A stretch of DNA of 64,000 bases from Pithys albifrons albifrons (Eukaryota > Chordata > Aves > Passeriformes > Thamnophilidae), in NCBI RefSeq assembly GCF_047495875.1, contig NC_092467.1:11497566-11561565 (forward strand), given 5' to 3'. The position numbers and the translations under genes are program-made. Below the pieces are notes generated by a model. It was not told where the DNA came from. It saw only the letters and a program-made list of their open reading frames with translations, and ran no database searches. Every line of letters begins with the position of its first letter. Positions within the stretch are counted from its first letter, which is position 1. This document shows, piece by piece, positions 1 to 12,851 of the stretch.

Positions 1-3000
1 TTTGAATTAGTGTTCCTGAAACAAGAAATGTGTACATGTACTTATGGTCAGTACCGTGTGTGTTTATACAAGTACATGTTTTTGCGTTGAGATTTAAAAA
101 TCTCTATTCCACCACTTTCCAGTGCCCTCTAGGATTTTTGGTGCAACTAAAAAATAAAAATGGAACTTACTCTCCCTTCATAAAAGAAATCAGAACCTTA
201 ATTTTAGCCTGTTCACCACTTTACATCACATTTCCAGTATTTCTGTTCTCTGTTTCTCTTGCTCGTCATGTGGCTGTGAGAATAGTGAGTCTTGTGTGTC
301 AGGCAGTTTCTTATTTTAGAGGGGGAAGAATTCTTCTGTTCAAGCCTTCATGCAGTGTAAACACTTTTTTTCCTTCTTTTTAAATTTTTTTTCCCTGTTA
401 CTGTTGGTAACTTGTAGGGGCTTGAATTTTGCTTTACAGACAGTAATTCTACTTATGAAGATCTCTGGTTTTTTTTAATGTAGAGCATTTGTCCCTCTTA
501 TGGGTTTGGAAAAAAAGGTCAAAATTCACTATTAGTTTTGCTTTTCTTTCAAACACTTCACTTGCAAGTAATTTCAGAGCTTACTGAAGCTAAACACCAT
601 TATAGCACGTTAAACATGTCCTGAGTTCTGGCGCCAGACCCCTCAGGACTGGGCTGCCCACTGTGCTGCTAACGGGGTGAGAGCTGTGCCCACACACCTT
701 GGTTTCTCCTACCCTGAGGAATCCTCCTGCTTTATCCAGCAAGGAGCTGGATCTCAGACCTTCTCCATGGATTTCTTTTTATTTTCAGGGCTGGCACGGC
801 AAAAATTGCAAGAAGGTTATTTTCTTTAAGCCAGGCATGCTGAATATTTTGGGCAATGGTGTGATGTGTCATCGACTGGTCAGTATCCACTGTCATTTTT
901 AAACCAATACCATATATATTAATTTTTAAGCTGCATATACTGTGGCAGAACTTGTGACGGGCTTAGGCTGGCAGAGCAGCAGCACCTGCAGGGAACAAGG
1001 TCTGCCATGTGGATGGGACCTGGCTCCACAGGCTGCCATGTAGGTGATCTGCTCCCGGTGAAATGACTACAAACTGTGCCTCTGGCCTGGTGCTGTTTGA
1101 AATTGTGCTTTGCATGGGATGTAAAATAGCAGGAGTGGTGATCTAAAGATAGTTCAGAGATCATGTGTGTCATCATCCTGGAAAGTGTAATAGAGTGAAA
1201 AGGTGCATTTCTGACAGGAATTATGCTTTTAATGGTGGATCTTGTAGCGTGGGCCACCATGGGATAGCTCCTGTGTGGGGATGTTGGCTCTGTAATCCTG
1301 TGGTTATTGCACAGAAGTTCTAGGGGTTGAACTTTGTCTGGAAGAACAAAGAGGAACAAAGTATTGTACAGCAGGAACATTTTGGAAGTTCCCTGTCTAC
1401 CCACAGGGAGTATTTTCTGGCCTTGCAGGGAGCCACAAGATTTCTGGTATCACAAAGCATTTAAAAAGGGGAGCCTGACTGCCATCTGTGCTGTTCTAAA
1501 GTCATCACAAGAACAAGGTGGATGACTTTAAAAAAATAAAATATTTTTATTATGAAATGGAACTTCATTTATATGCAGTTAATGTTAATATGAAAAGTTT
1601 TCTCTTGTTAATATGTGGTCTGACCGGAGCTCCTAGAATCAACAATAAAGACAAATTATTATCAATTCGGCTATTCTGAGCAGCTGCTTATTTTATCTTT
1701 GAAATAAATACCTGGAAAGATTTCATTTTTTTAGAGAAAGAATTGGGATTAGTCTACTGTGAAAGCACAAAAGTATTCTCTCTATTTCTGTATGAGGATA
1801 TTGTGAATATTTTCATTGCTCTTTTTTGACACTATGGATAACAGCAGAAGCAGCGTGGACTAAACCTCCTCTCACAGAGCACGGCAGAGGCTACAATAGA
1901 AGCCTCTCAAAAGAAAAAAATCATTGCTTTGAAAAACCTCAAAAGATACATTAAAAAAGAAGCTTCATGCTTATGATAAGATAACCCTGGATAAAAGGCT
2001 ACACAATATTGGCTCTCAAAACCCTCTTGAAATTAAATTAAATCCATTGAAATTCTTTAGTAAAGGCCTAACAAGTAATACCTTTTATGCTGTCAGTGTT
2101 CTCTACTGGACCTTTCCCTTCCAAGCCACCTGAGATCCTCCTCTTAGTAGCAGAGATGATTGTAGATACATGTCCTAGAATTCAGAATATTACAGCAGTT
2201 CATCTGTTCATTTTACTTCTCCCCCTTTTCTAAGCAGGGGTGACACCTTATGCAAAGTTCTGAGAACCTCAGAAATTACTCTTTTACTACCTCTTTTCTG
2301 ACCACTTGACTCCTCCCTGCCTTAAGAACAAAACCTACTGCTTTTAGGAGATAACCTGTGATAGCATGAAGAGCAGAGCCTGCACTTTGCAGGTTCCTGC
2401 AGCTCCCTCTCAGTGCTGACTGTCCTGCACCTCATGTTGAGTCCAATCTACAGTCTGCACCCACCTTCCGCGTGTGGCACTGCCAGCCATTTGCTGCCTT
2501 CTGCAGCTGTGTTTTAATGAATCCCACATGGGAAAAGAGAGGTGAAAGTGGTGATGAAAAGACAAGGCTTTCTCCTTGTGAGCCTCAGTGAGCTGCAGGA
2601 GGAAGCACTCACCTGCGTATGTCAAATAACTGTTGTGTTACAGTATCAGGGGTTTTGGATGCTGTGCAAGCTGACTCTAATAGCAACAGGTTGATATATT
2701 TTTCATAATATGCATATTATGTCCCATATACTCCAGCAAAAGTACAACAGGAATATATGTGATTACACTGGGGACTCCTTGGAATTACTGCAGGTAGAGC
2801 ACTGTAATTTCCCTGAAATTTCCTAGTATAAATTGCCTCCTCTTATTATAATATCTTTGATAGCAGTGTTTTCTTCTGACCCACTAATGTTTTTGTGGTT
2901 CTGCAGTAAGTGAAATGCTTGTTATTAAAAGTATTGGTGATACTGAAGAAATAACAAGGCTCTACAGCATAGAAAGTTGTGTCAGTAGGTATGTGAATTA

Positions 3001-6000
3001 AAGGGTGGGAGGGGAGCTGACGGTAAGAAGCTCAGAAACCTGAGTCTTTACAGTAACTTTGACTTCCTCTACACAAATTTTTGCTGTTTTGAAGGTTGTA
3101 AGTTGAATATATAAAGGGATGACTTGGGTATGGGAACTTTCCCCTTCCCCAGACATTATCTGATAAGCCTGTTACAAACAAATCAAAGGTTTGTGTGAAA
3201 ATATGCTTATGCCTGAGGTTAGGTGTGTACTGTGCTGTTATTTGGCTTACAGATCTTTGCAGCAACTTTACATATTACCTGGTCAAAACATCTGTTTATT
3301 TTAGAAAACTGACCTGAAAAATTATTTTGCAGGGGAAACCTCCAGAGTTCTCTTCAGGAATGTGTTTTCAGCACATTGACACCTACCAGCATTTGAGGAT
3401 GCAAATGTTTTAGTTCCATGTCTACCTACAGTTCGCTTGAGTTCTGAAGCAGCAGATTAATGGGGCAGCAAAAAAGCATCCTCAGCCCCCAGGGTCAAGA
3501 GCTGTAAGTGCTATGGCATGACAGGGCCTCTTTGGCACAGTCTATGAACAGCCTGTCTGTGTCCTGGTCTAGAGAGGATGCAGAGCTGACCCAGTCCTTT
3601 CCTGTGCTATGTGATGTCTTTCCAGTTGTCTGACAGCTGCAGGCAGCAGTGGGGAAAAAGCAGTGAAATTTCATTTCTAAGGGTTGTTCGGGGATATAAA
3701 GAGGGAAAACTGCTGCATGCCTCTAGTCTTTAACTGCTTCCTAGAGTTAGTGTACTCTAGCTTGCGCTAATATCCATGTGGGGAAATGGAGAGGACTTAG
3801 ATCCCGTATTTCTTCCCATGTAATCACCAAGAGCTCAGTTAAATGTTTTCTGGCCTATGGTTTTCAGTCGTGTTACTAAATCACAGCCTCTGCACAGAAG
3901 CTGGACAGAGGCAGACTTACAAATTCGAGCAAAGGAAGGTCTCAGTATTGGGAAATGCCTTGAGGGTTTCATTGCATTTACTGTAGTGATTACACAGACT
4001 CTTAAAGTTCATAGTTTTAGTAGCAGGTGAGTGGCAGCAGGCTTTATATTTGAAGGAAACTCTCATGTGAAAAAGAATGTTTCCCAGCAGAAATATTTCA
4101 GATTCCCATAAGAATGGAAAAAGAAACAGTCAGGGTCACTCCAGAGTGTCGTAAATGTAAACATTTCCTTCACTTGCAATTATAAGTTAAAAAAATTCAG
4201 AATTCATAATTCAAAGGTCCACAAGAAGCAATGTCACTTCAGAGTCCTAGAATTTCAGAGCTATTTTGTTAATTATGCAGGGAATAATTAGGAGATGCTT
4301 GTGTCTATAATCTTCTTGGTCAGCTATATAGATTTTGCAGCTAAAGAACCTTGATTTTTTCATATCTTTTGTATGCTGCACATGAAATGTAGAAATCAGG
4401 ATTTTTATATTTTTTTTGCTCTTGATATATGCAACATGATTTTAAGCAGTCTGAACCATTTAGTGAGAGGGATTGAATTAGTGGGAACAGCTTGATGGTC
4501 AATAATATTTCTAAATTTTTAAAGATAGTTTTAAAAATTAGTCAGATTTTTAATTAAATAAAGATTCCTAGTTACTAAAGGTGGTAGATTCAGATATTGT
4601 GTAGCTTTGTCTTACTTGTTAGGTGTTCTTATCATACTGAAAAGTATTGCCAGATTAAAATATATTATTGTGTGTAGGCTGAATGATACTATTGTGTTTA
4701 CAGCAGTAGGAAGAGATTCCTCTGATAAAATCTAGAGAGCTCCCATACAAAAATAATAGACATTCTACTATATTTTGCAGTGTGAAATTTTTTTTTTAGT
4801 CAAGACTGGCAGTCATGGATCAGGGAAGAATCTTCAGTGGAAGTGCAGTGCACTTGTGCTCTTGTGTACATGTGCACACTCGCATTGATGAAAAGCTCTA
4901 GCGGTCCCACTCTGGTGCAAAAATAGTTTTAAGTCTCTCCTCCCTCTCCCTGAAACATCTTAGGGCTGATTCCAGAGATAAGGAGAAACATAAAAGTGGG
5001 ATTCAGAAGGCAAAAGTAATTATGCATAAACCAGGAGGGAGGAAATTATTTTTAAAATAGAAAAAGCCCAACAAAATAAATTGATCACCTGGACACTGCT
5101 GCTTATTTTTTAGCTTTCCTACCTCTCTTCACGAAATGTATTTTTTAAGTTCATAAAGCTGATTTGAAACGTATCAATAAGACACTATAGAGTCCTACCT
5201 CAGGGAACTATTAGCTGATGATACCAAGGAGTGTGTTGGTCTCAATGTATGATGACTGAAAGTAAGAGGCAGTCTTTTAATTTGGGTGGCTTTATGTGGA
5301 ATGAAGTGTGTGTGTACACATGCATATATGTGTTTGGATACATACAAACAGTCATAGAAATGCAACAAAAGCTGCTCAAATACTTGGTAAGAAATCTTTA
5401 GTGTTTTGGAGTGAATTTTGGATGCAATTTTTCTTTCATATGGACTGCATTTTCAAGCTCCTTTTCTTTCTGTCCTTCACCTCATCAGAGTATTCAATTT
5501 CTTTGCACAGGAGACCAGCAGGAGGTCTGTAAAATGACTTTTTTTCCAGTAAGAACTACAGGATTTGGCCTATAGTTTTAGTGTAGATGAAAGAAAAAAT
5601 GGAGTTCTTTGAAAAAAAACCTAAGAAAAATCAGGACCGTTTTGTTCAATACTACACCACTGTTTCCCATAATTGCCCTGTGCAGTTTGCAAGTCTTTCC
5701 ACTTTATGTAAATATGTTAACTTCTGAAAATCTCTTATAGCTGTGAGGTGGGGCCTTTTGAAGGAGACATTCTTTTGAAGGTTTGAGGGTCTCTTAAACA
5801 CACATTTTTATTCTTCAAAGTAAATCTTGTAGACTCCCTGTCACAAATCCTTCTTGTTAGCAATTCTGCTTGAAGAACTGTTTGAATTTCAGAATCAGGA
5901 ATTTCAAACAAATACATCTAAATGCCTCAATACATTTTTGTTATGGTCAGTCAGTGGCCCTAAATAAGAGAGGGAATTTCTGATAATTTAAATTCTATTC

Positions 6001-6483
6001 CTAGCAACTTTTGAAGGAAAAAAAAAATCTGAGGTTTTGATAGTTACTCTTGGAAACCAAGAAAGGGAAAGTAACTGTACATGTCCAACTTTTGAAGCTG
6101 CTTTCTCTGCTTCTTCATCTTGTGCTCCTATTTCCTGTATTTTCATAAGATGAGTAGGAGGTAGAAAACTCTGTAACAGAAAATAATGCAATAACATAGA
6201 GGTAGATTTTTGCCTTGACTTTTAAATACAGGAAACTAATTAATTGTAAGCATGTCTGTCATTATCAGTTTAAGCTGTCAAGTGAATAACAGTTGTATTT
6301 GACTTTTCTGTAGTGAAATCCTGCTCTAGAGGATTTTAATGATTACAGGACAAATGGTCTGTTTTACACATTATGCAGGAGTGAGGACATAACGCTTTAA
6401 GGCATTTACCTCTGAATTTCTTTTTGTGGCTAAGAATGGCTGTTTTCTTGACATAGTTTTGAAAATTCCAATATGCTATAATG
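1..6483. other. Upstream noncoding region, nothing recognised
   Basis: AT-rich sequence with short random open frames only and no domain, splice pattern or repeat family that I recognise. Slightly GC-richer islands occur near 610-720, 950-1060 and 2380-2600 without any visible gene. A short alternating TG/AC purine-pyrimidine stretch lies at about 5305-5345. In mammals the neighbour upstream of PTPRC is ATP6V1G3 on the opposite strand; I looked for its protein on the minus strand and did not find it. Confidence 0.6.
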
Positions 6484-6640
6484 CAAAGGTTTTGTGGGGC
6501 CAGTTCTGCGCACGCTGAGCCTCACCTTAAAAAAATGCACTGCGCAGGCTCGAAGGGCACAGCCCCACGTGGGGGGATAGCCCTTCCCAAATCTTCGTTC
6601 GTGAAGTTTGGCCATACACATACATACACAAAGGTTTTGT
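6484..6640 (+). repeat. 5'-truncated copy of the SINE/LINE tail found at 31.5 kb, with 12-bp target-site duplication
   Basis: Positions 6496-6628 match the 3' half of the element at 31555-31679 (GGGGCCAGTTCTGCGCACGC onward) but lack the 5S-derived head and the middle domain. It is flanked by the identical 12-mers CAAAGGTTTTGT at 6484-6495 and 6629-6640, seen directly, so it is a complete insertion and not a deletion remnant. The tail is a short ACATAC-type repeat, not poly-A, which suggests mobilisation by an RTE-type LINE (inference). It may be a truncated SINE or a truncated partner LINE sharing the same 3' end. Confidence 0.85.
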
Positions 6641-9600
6641 AGGCTACAAATACAGAAAGAGAAAAGGTACTTTAAAAAATTGGATATGGAGAAAAAGAAT
6701 ATCATCTCAAGAAATCTTCATAATAGAAGCTGAAATTTTTGCTCAGTGTCTCTATGCAATTGTGGACCTGAGAAAGTACATACCTCATCTTTGATTTAAA
6801 GCCTTTAGCTATAAGACAATTAAGGGAGCACATAGATTACTTGAAAGCTTGTCTGGCTTATGTTGAATTGTTACAAGATTCCTACAGCTCAAGGATACCT
6901 TGTTAAGCAAACCAGAAATGAACTTGCTTCTTTGAGTCCAGCCTCATTTTTACAGTCGGGGTCTTCAGGAAATAGAATCATAAATCTAGAATGTTATAAA
7001 ATACTTTTCCATAATTCAAGGTCAAGCTATAAATCTAAGTTAGCATGTCTCTTTCTAGATATGTATTTTCTCTAGTTCTTAGAGCTTAAAACTTCCAAGA
7101 AGTGAACCTTTAAATACCATTGACATTAATTTTAGCAGCAAATCTGAACATTAAACTTGCTGAGCTGGGCAGTATGAGTTACTTAAAACAAGTGTATTCT
7201 CAAATATTTTTGTGTAACGTGAATCACAAAACAGGTAAAGAATCCTCCTAGCCTGATAACCCTTCCATCTAAAAATGACAACTATTTTGTAACTTTACAT
7301 GTGCTTACCTACTCGTGTACATGACCTGTGCATACACCTACAGATACACTGAATCTTGTGTGTTTTTGACCTTTTTGAACCTTCCTTGGGGCTTCCCAAA
7401 AGCCCATAAAGCTGAAGGTAGAGCACAGAAACCTGACACCTCAATGCAGTGGGATGTAGCAAAGCACAGTGCATTGTACCAGTGTTCATGCTTCCCCTGC
7501 TGAGATTATTACCAGCATCTTCCTTGCATATGTAGAGCTTTGAGTGATCACCACTTCTTGCTTCAGGATCTGCTTATCTCTTCTGCTCCCCTCCCACACA
7601 CAGTTACATTGTCCAGGACACGTGTGCTGCGCAGAGCTGATTAATCAAAGTGTGCTTTTCCCTGAACAGAGGTCTGGTCAGGGACATCTGGGGAAAAAAA
7701 GTCTGTCAGGTCTTGTCCCCTGTTTAGGAGAACAGCATAGATCTCTGCACTAGCAACGTATGTCTTCCAAAGATGAAGATGTTCGAATTATTCCAAACAA
7801 TCCTGCAGAGATGGCTGTAAAGCAACAGCTATGTCTTTTAAAATGTAGAATACCCAATCCCACACTTCATTAGCAGGTAAGAGGAGGGGGAGGTAGTAAT
7901 AACTGTATACCACAGGTAGCTTAAATTATGTCATTAGGCTACAAACCAAGACACACTGAGATATAAATGCATCTCACCAAATGTACTGCCCCAAAGTATT
8001 ATTGGAAGGGCTGTGTAATGGATCATTTAGTTCTGTACAATGTGTTCAAGTCCTGTCTTGTCAAATGGAAGCTATTGACAGGCTGAAAGCAGCCAGGGGC
8101 CAGGGAGAGCAAGAGATGGGCTCTCAGCACTTGGACTGGACAGAACTTCAGATGTCTGCATGCTCCTGGAACCTCTGAAGTGCCCCGGGGCAGCATTTGT
8201 TGGTCCTGCAGGATGTGGGAATCAGTGTCACATGTGCTTAAGTTCAGTGCAAGCTTCAAATCATCTGATGTATCGTGACAAGAGCTAAGAAACCAGCTGA
8301 TCAATTTAGAAAAACCTGAGGCATCTGACTAAAAAACTTTTGCTGAAAATTTAATATAGTCCTTAGATGAGAATATGGATGGTGTTTATCTGTCTCTGTG
8401 CTTCTTTACTTTCAGTAAGAAAGTGTTGGCACCTGTTGCACTTCAGACACAAAGCCAAATGGGTGAAAAGGAGCCTGGCACCTCTGAGGTACAGAATGAA
8501 ATCTGAGATATTAATTAGGTTGTCCCTAAAGGACCAGTCTTTTCATCCACACAATATGAAGATGAGAAGGCATGCACTGACCTGAAGTGTTTCAGTATGT
8601 TAAATTGAGGTTGGGGTCAAGGGCCAGGATATCAACTCAGCTGTTTTCAGCTCCCAGAATATTTCTTACTTCAGGGACCAACAGTGGGCTGCATCAAAAT
8701 GCCCTAGCTGGTCTCCAGGATGTCCATCTTCAGAGCGATCCACCAGTGACAACATTCACAGTGAGTGAAGTTGTGTCTTCACTGGTGTAGCTTGGATTTC
8801 ACTTAGATGGAAAAAGAGGTTATATTTGAGCCCCCAGTCCTGAATTTTGCAGCTCTGCACTGTTGTTGGGCCTTGGTAATTATCATACAGGAACCAGAAA
8901 GTGAAAGCAGCTTGGAAAGCTGAGAGCAGCATTGGTTTGAAGGCCAAGCTGAGGCAAGAGCAGAAGGCTGTAGTCAGAAGTTTTTGTTTTTCAGTTACAG
9001 CTTTATTTCACCTAATAGTCTTAATCCAACAGTCCTGAAAAACACTGCAGAAGATCTTTCATGATGTATTAGACAGTAAAGACATTAGATGTGTCTAATG
9101 TTGCTGTTAAACAAAACTTGCTTCCAATATATAAAATATTGATAAATATAGCATAAAAACTAGTATTAGTAGTAAAGTAATTTAAGTGGTATTTACTTGG
9201 TTTCAAGGTAAATAATTTGACAGGAATTGGGATTTTTGTTTTTCCTTTTGAGCTTTTACTTTTTTCAGTAAACAGTTTTAGGAGGTTTTGAAGATTGGTG
9301 TAGTCACTTTATAAAATTGGTTTCACAGAATTTAACTATTGGAGGCCATGCAAAATAAACTGTTATCCCCCTTAATTAATCTGAATGTTAATGAAAGCAT
9401 AAAGCTCTTTAAAATAGGTAAACAAGTAAAGATGCATGATCTTTAGAGAGTTTACATGGTTGTAGGGTTGTACAAAGAATACTTAGATTTTCATCATGTG
9501 CATTTTCATCCTGCTCAACTTTCCAATACTGAGCTAGGACAGGTATAAAACCCAGTCTTTCTCTAAAATGCTTTTCCTACTTCCCGTAACCCCTTCGAGC

Positions 9601-10133
9601 AGAGCAGAGCAGAGGTCACTGTGGAAACAGCAAAAAAGCTCTTCCCACCTCGTTTTTGAAGTTCTCTTTTCTCACCCTCCTTGTGTGTTCCTCATGCAAA
9701 CAAAAGGGAATGAAGACTGAACACCCACCTCACCCTAAACTCCCCAGAGTCGAGGGTGTGATTAGAGCTTGTTTTCCTCAGGACTCATTTGGTGCTCTCA
9801 CTGCCCCAGTATTGCACTACTGTGTGACAGGTACTATTTCCAGCTAGAATGGAGTGTGTGTAAATCTGATCTTACAGGTTTATGATTCAAAAAGGTGAGC
9901 TATATGTGAAGAGTAGTGAGATAGTTCAGGTATTTTTTTCAGGCTAATGTGGCAAATTTGGAGAAAGGCTGGTTCTGAGAGCAAGGAATAGCGCAAAGGG
10001 TTTTCTGGGTCAGAGGCAGTGGAGGATGTGTTGGTCTCGTTTGCCATCATCCGTCTTTAAATTATGTTCCTGTTTACAGTAGAAGAAGGAAAGAACAAGG
10101 AACATGTTACTGGTTTTTCTTAGAAAAACTTAC
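6641..10133. other. Upstream noncoding region, nothing recognised
   Basis: Read on both strands. Only short open frames of the length expected by chance, no recognisable repeat family, no RNA gene. Some Alu-free, moderately GC-rich patches (7560-7700, 8080-8200) have overlapping open frames on both strands but no codon-usage or domain signal. Confidence 0.5.
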
Positions 10134-10282
10134 CTGTAAATCTGTAGTTTTACCTGGTGGTTGGTTTCTTCCACCAAAAATGACAGAGAGCTGCCCGAGG
10201 GGGTAAAGTCTCTCAGGAACTTCACCCCTCCAGAATGTGTCTCCATTGGTCAGTGTTGGGCAAATTTCTGAACAGCAGGAAA
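10134..10282 (-). other. Candidate minus-strand exon of unknown gene
   Basis: On the minus strand a pyrimidine-rich acceptor CTTTATTTTCAG is followed by an open 149-nt block ending TTTACAG|GTAAG. A second possible donor lies inside (ACCAG|GTAAAA) and would make the exon phase 1-1. The open frame contains the peptide EICPTLTNGDTFWRG. I do not recognise it. Three closely spaced cysteines near the start vaguely recall the start of a sushi domain, but the other cysteines are missing, so I make no functional claim. It may be a noncoding RNA exon or chance. Confidence 0.2.
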
Positions 10283-12774
10283 CTGAAAATAAAGCTGGCA
10301 TGTTAAACTGAAATGAGGTTGTTATTTCACAGTATACCTTTGTCTGAAGGAAAGAACTTAATTTTTGCTTACCAGTTTGCAGGCTTGACAAACTGACTTT
10401 GCTCTAGGAACTGGCAATGTTTAACTCACAACTTTTTCCTTGTTTGCATCAAATTCAGTATTTAATGCAGCATTTCATAAACTCTAGGAAGGCTCTTCTT
10501 ATGAGGAGAAGAGACAGAGCCTCTTGCTAAATAATTGTTGCATGAAGTTTCATCTTCTGTGGTATTTCTTAACTTACAAAGTATAGGAAGTAACACTTGC
10601 TATAAGGCAGAAAGAGGATGTGCAAACATTTTATGCTGATCTTGGGAGGGGAGAGCACATTACCAAGTTAGTACATCAGCCTGAGCTTGGTGTGGGAAAA
10701 CATGAGCTATTCTTGCTATGGCAGATTTTATATTGTCAACATTTTATCACTTTTTAGAAATAAAAATGAAGAAACAATAGCAATACCAAGCTTTTTTTGT
10801 TTTGGTTTGTTTTTTTGATTTGTTTTGTTTTAGTGACAGATACTAGATTTTTGGCAGTTTATATATGAGCACATATAAATAATTGTTGTGAAATCATGGT
10901 ATTTCTTTGAGTCCTGTTTCATGAAACACAGGAAAGGGATTTTTTTTCTTGAAATAAAGGAATCTGATTCTGTTCTAGTTCTGTTTAATTACTCTGTTCT
11001 GTTACTCTGTTAATTACAATTGTTTAATTACTCAGAGAATTCCAGGCCATAGTATGGACTGTTTCAGCATAATAGATTACCAGCTTTCCCTCCTCCCCAC
11101 CATCTTTTTGGCTATTTTTGGCTCTTCCATTGCATTGTATGCAGTAAACAACTTGTATGTGTTTATAAGGTCTCAGCAATATGTTTCTTGAGCTTTTCTG
11201 ACACAGATAAAATAGCCAATTTGTGCTAAATGTCTTTGAGTGTTTAGTACAAAATATCCTACACTGAAAGAGGAATAAGCTATAAAACCAAAATAACAAA
11301 GCAAATATTTTTCTTTCAGTGTTGGATTTCCCAGTGGTGTCTTTTTTCCTTACCTGTAGCTTCATGTGATTTTCTACATTACAGAAGTATGTTTATGCTA
11401 CAGAAACTTCTCAGAAAAGTGTTTATGCCCTTATATCATGTTATTTGTCAATGTTTCCTTCTAGTTTTGATAACTTTTTCTTTAAAGAAGCTTTGAATTT
11501 ACTGTCTATGCTAAATATTTTGTTGTTTTTTATAGAATGAGAATAAACAAAGATAACAAATGTATCTTTAGACAGACTTTTCATTTCTGAGTGCCAGCAT
11601 TATGAAACTTGTCACATTTTAGCATGGCTTACAGTGTGTGTGTGAAACATATAAATGGCTTAGAGGCATGAAAAGTAAGGGAGGGACATGTGATATAGAC
11701 CCTGATGTACAAGGTAGTTCTGTAGGATCAGTTTGGTTTCCTAACTGTTTCGAATTCAAAGATGGCTATTATGAGTTTAGATTATTGAAATCTTCTAGAC
11801 TCTTTCAGTTATATTACAGTAGTGTCTTGACAAGCCACTGAGGAAGAAGTAATGCCTGCCACATGTTTATCTTTAGTGATATCTATCTAACCCATTTGGA
11901 CAGCCCCAGAGAGAAAAATCATGTCAAAATGGGAAGAAGGGTAAGAGATGGGCTATCAGAAGACGACTGACAGCACCACTGTAAGAAGAGCAGCCTTCTA
12001 GGTAAATATTTGTGGTTTATGCTTATAAATACCTTGCTCAAAGGCATTTTGTGCTTCTGTACCATAATGACTACAGTCTCCTGTGAGACTACATTTCCAT
12101 CCAAAAAATAAACATAGTTGGGATGTTAGAAGACATTTGGTATAAAGTCATCCTGTATTTTATTGGAAAAATGAACACAAATACTCTTGGATATAAGCAC
12201 TGTCCTCTGACTGATAGTAAAACACTGGGAGGACTTGCAGACCACAGCTAATGGGATATGACAGTGAGTCTGACATCCTAGGTGGGAAGCAGTCTGGATG
12301 GAAGCAGGGTACAGTGCTAGCAGCAAAGAATACAGAAGTTAGTATCACAGAAGATACCTCCTTGGGAAGAACAGAAAAATGGACAGAACTCACAGGAAAA
12401 ATCTGGTCTGCTCATTTACAACCCAGACTAGCCAGCAGTTAGCTCAGAAGTATCATATAGAAAGATAGCCCAAAACACAGGTTCGGAAGCTTACCCTGAC
12501 ACTGGTCCTGGTTTGCTTTAGCTAAATTTGAGCTATAAAAAAACCAAAAACTCACCCTGTTTTGTTATTTCAAGCACTAGCTCAGAATCAACAGACATGT
12601 CTTCAAGTTTGCTACGGAGCACACAGGAAACAGTGTTCAAGAGACAAGGTCATGTCCAGTGAATTACAGTGAAGTATGTGAGGGCTATTTTGAAACTAGA
12701 ATGGAAATACTTTGGGAAGGATTCTTCTGTAAGCATTTTCTTCTTGTTCTGTGTGGGCTCTCCTGTGTTGGCAG

Positions 12775-12851
12775 GTGTTGCTATTGCTTTGACTGATGTT
12801 CTCTCAGGCTTCTGCAAACATGGCACAGCCATGACTTTATCTATGGTGCAG
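12775..12851 (+). other. Exon-like block (possible noncoding exon)
   Basis: A pyrimidine-rich stretch TTTTCTTCTTGTTCTGTG, then GGGCTCTCCTGTGTTGGCAG, precedes 77 nt that end GGTGCAG|GTAAGA, a strong donor. It lies on the PTPRC strand about 5.4 kb upstream of the signal-peptide exon. It could be an alternative 5' UTR exon, a lncRNA exon, or chance; no coding similarity is seen. Confidence 0.15.
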
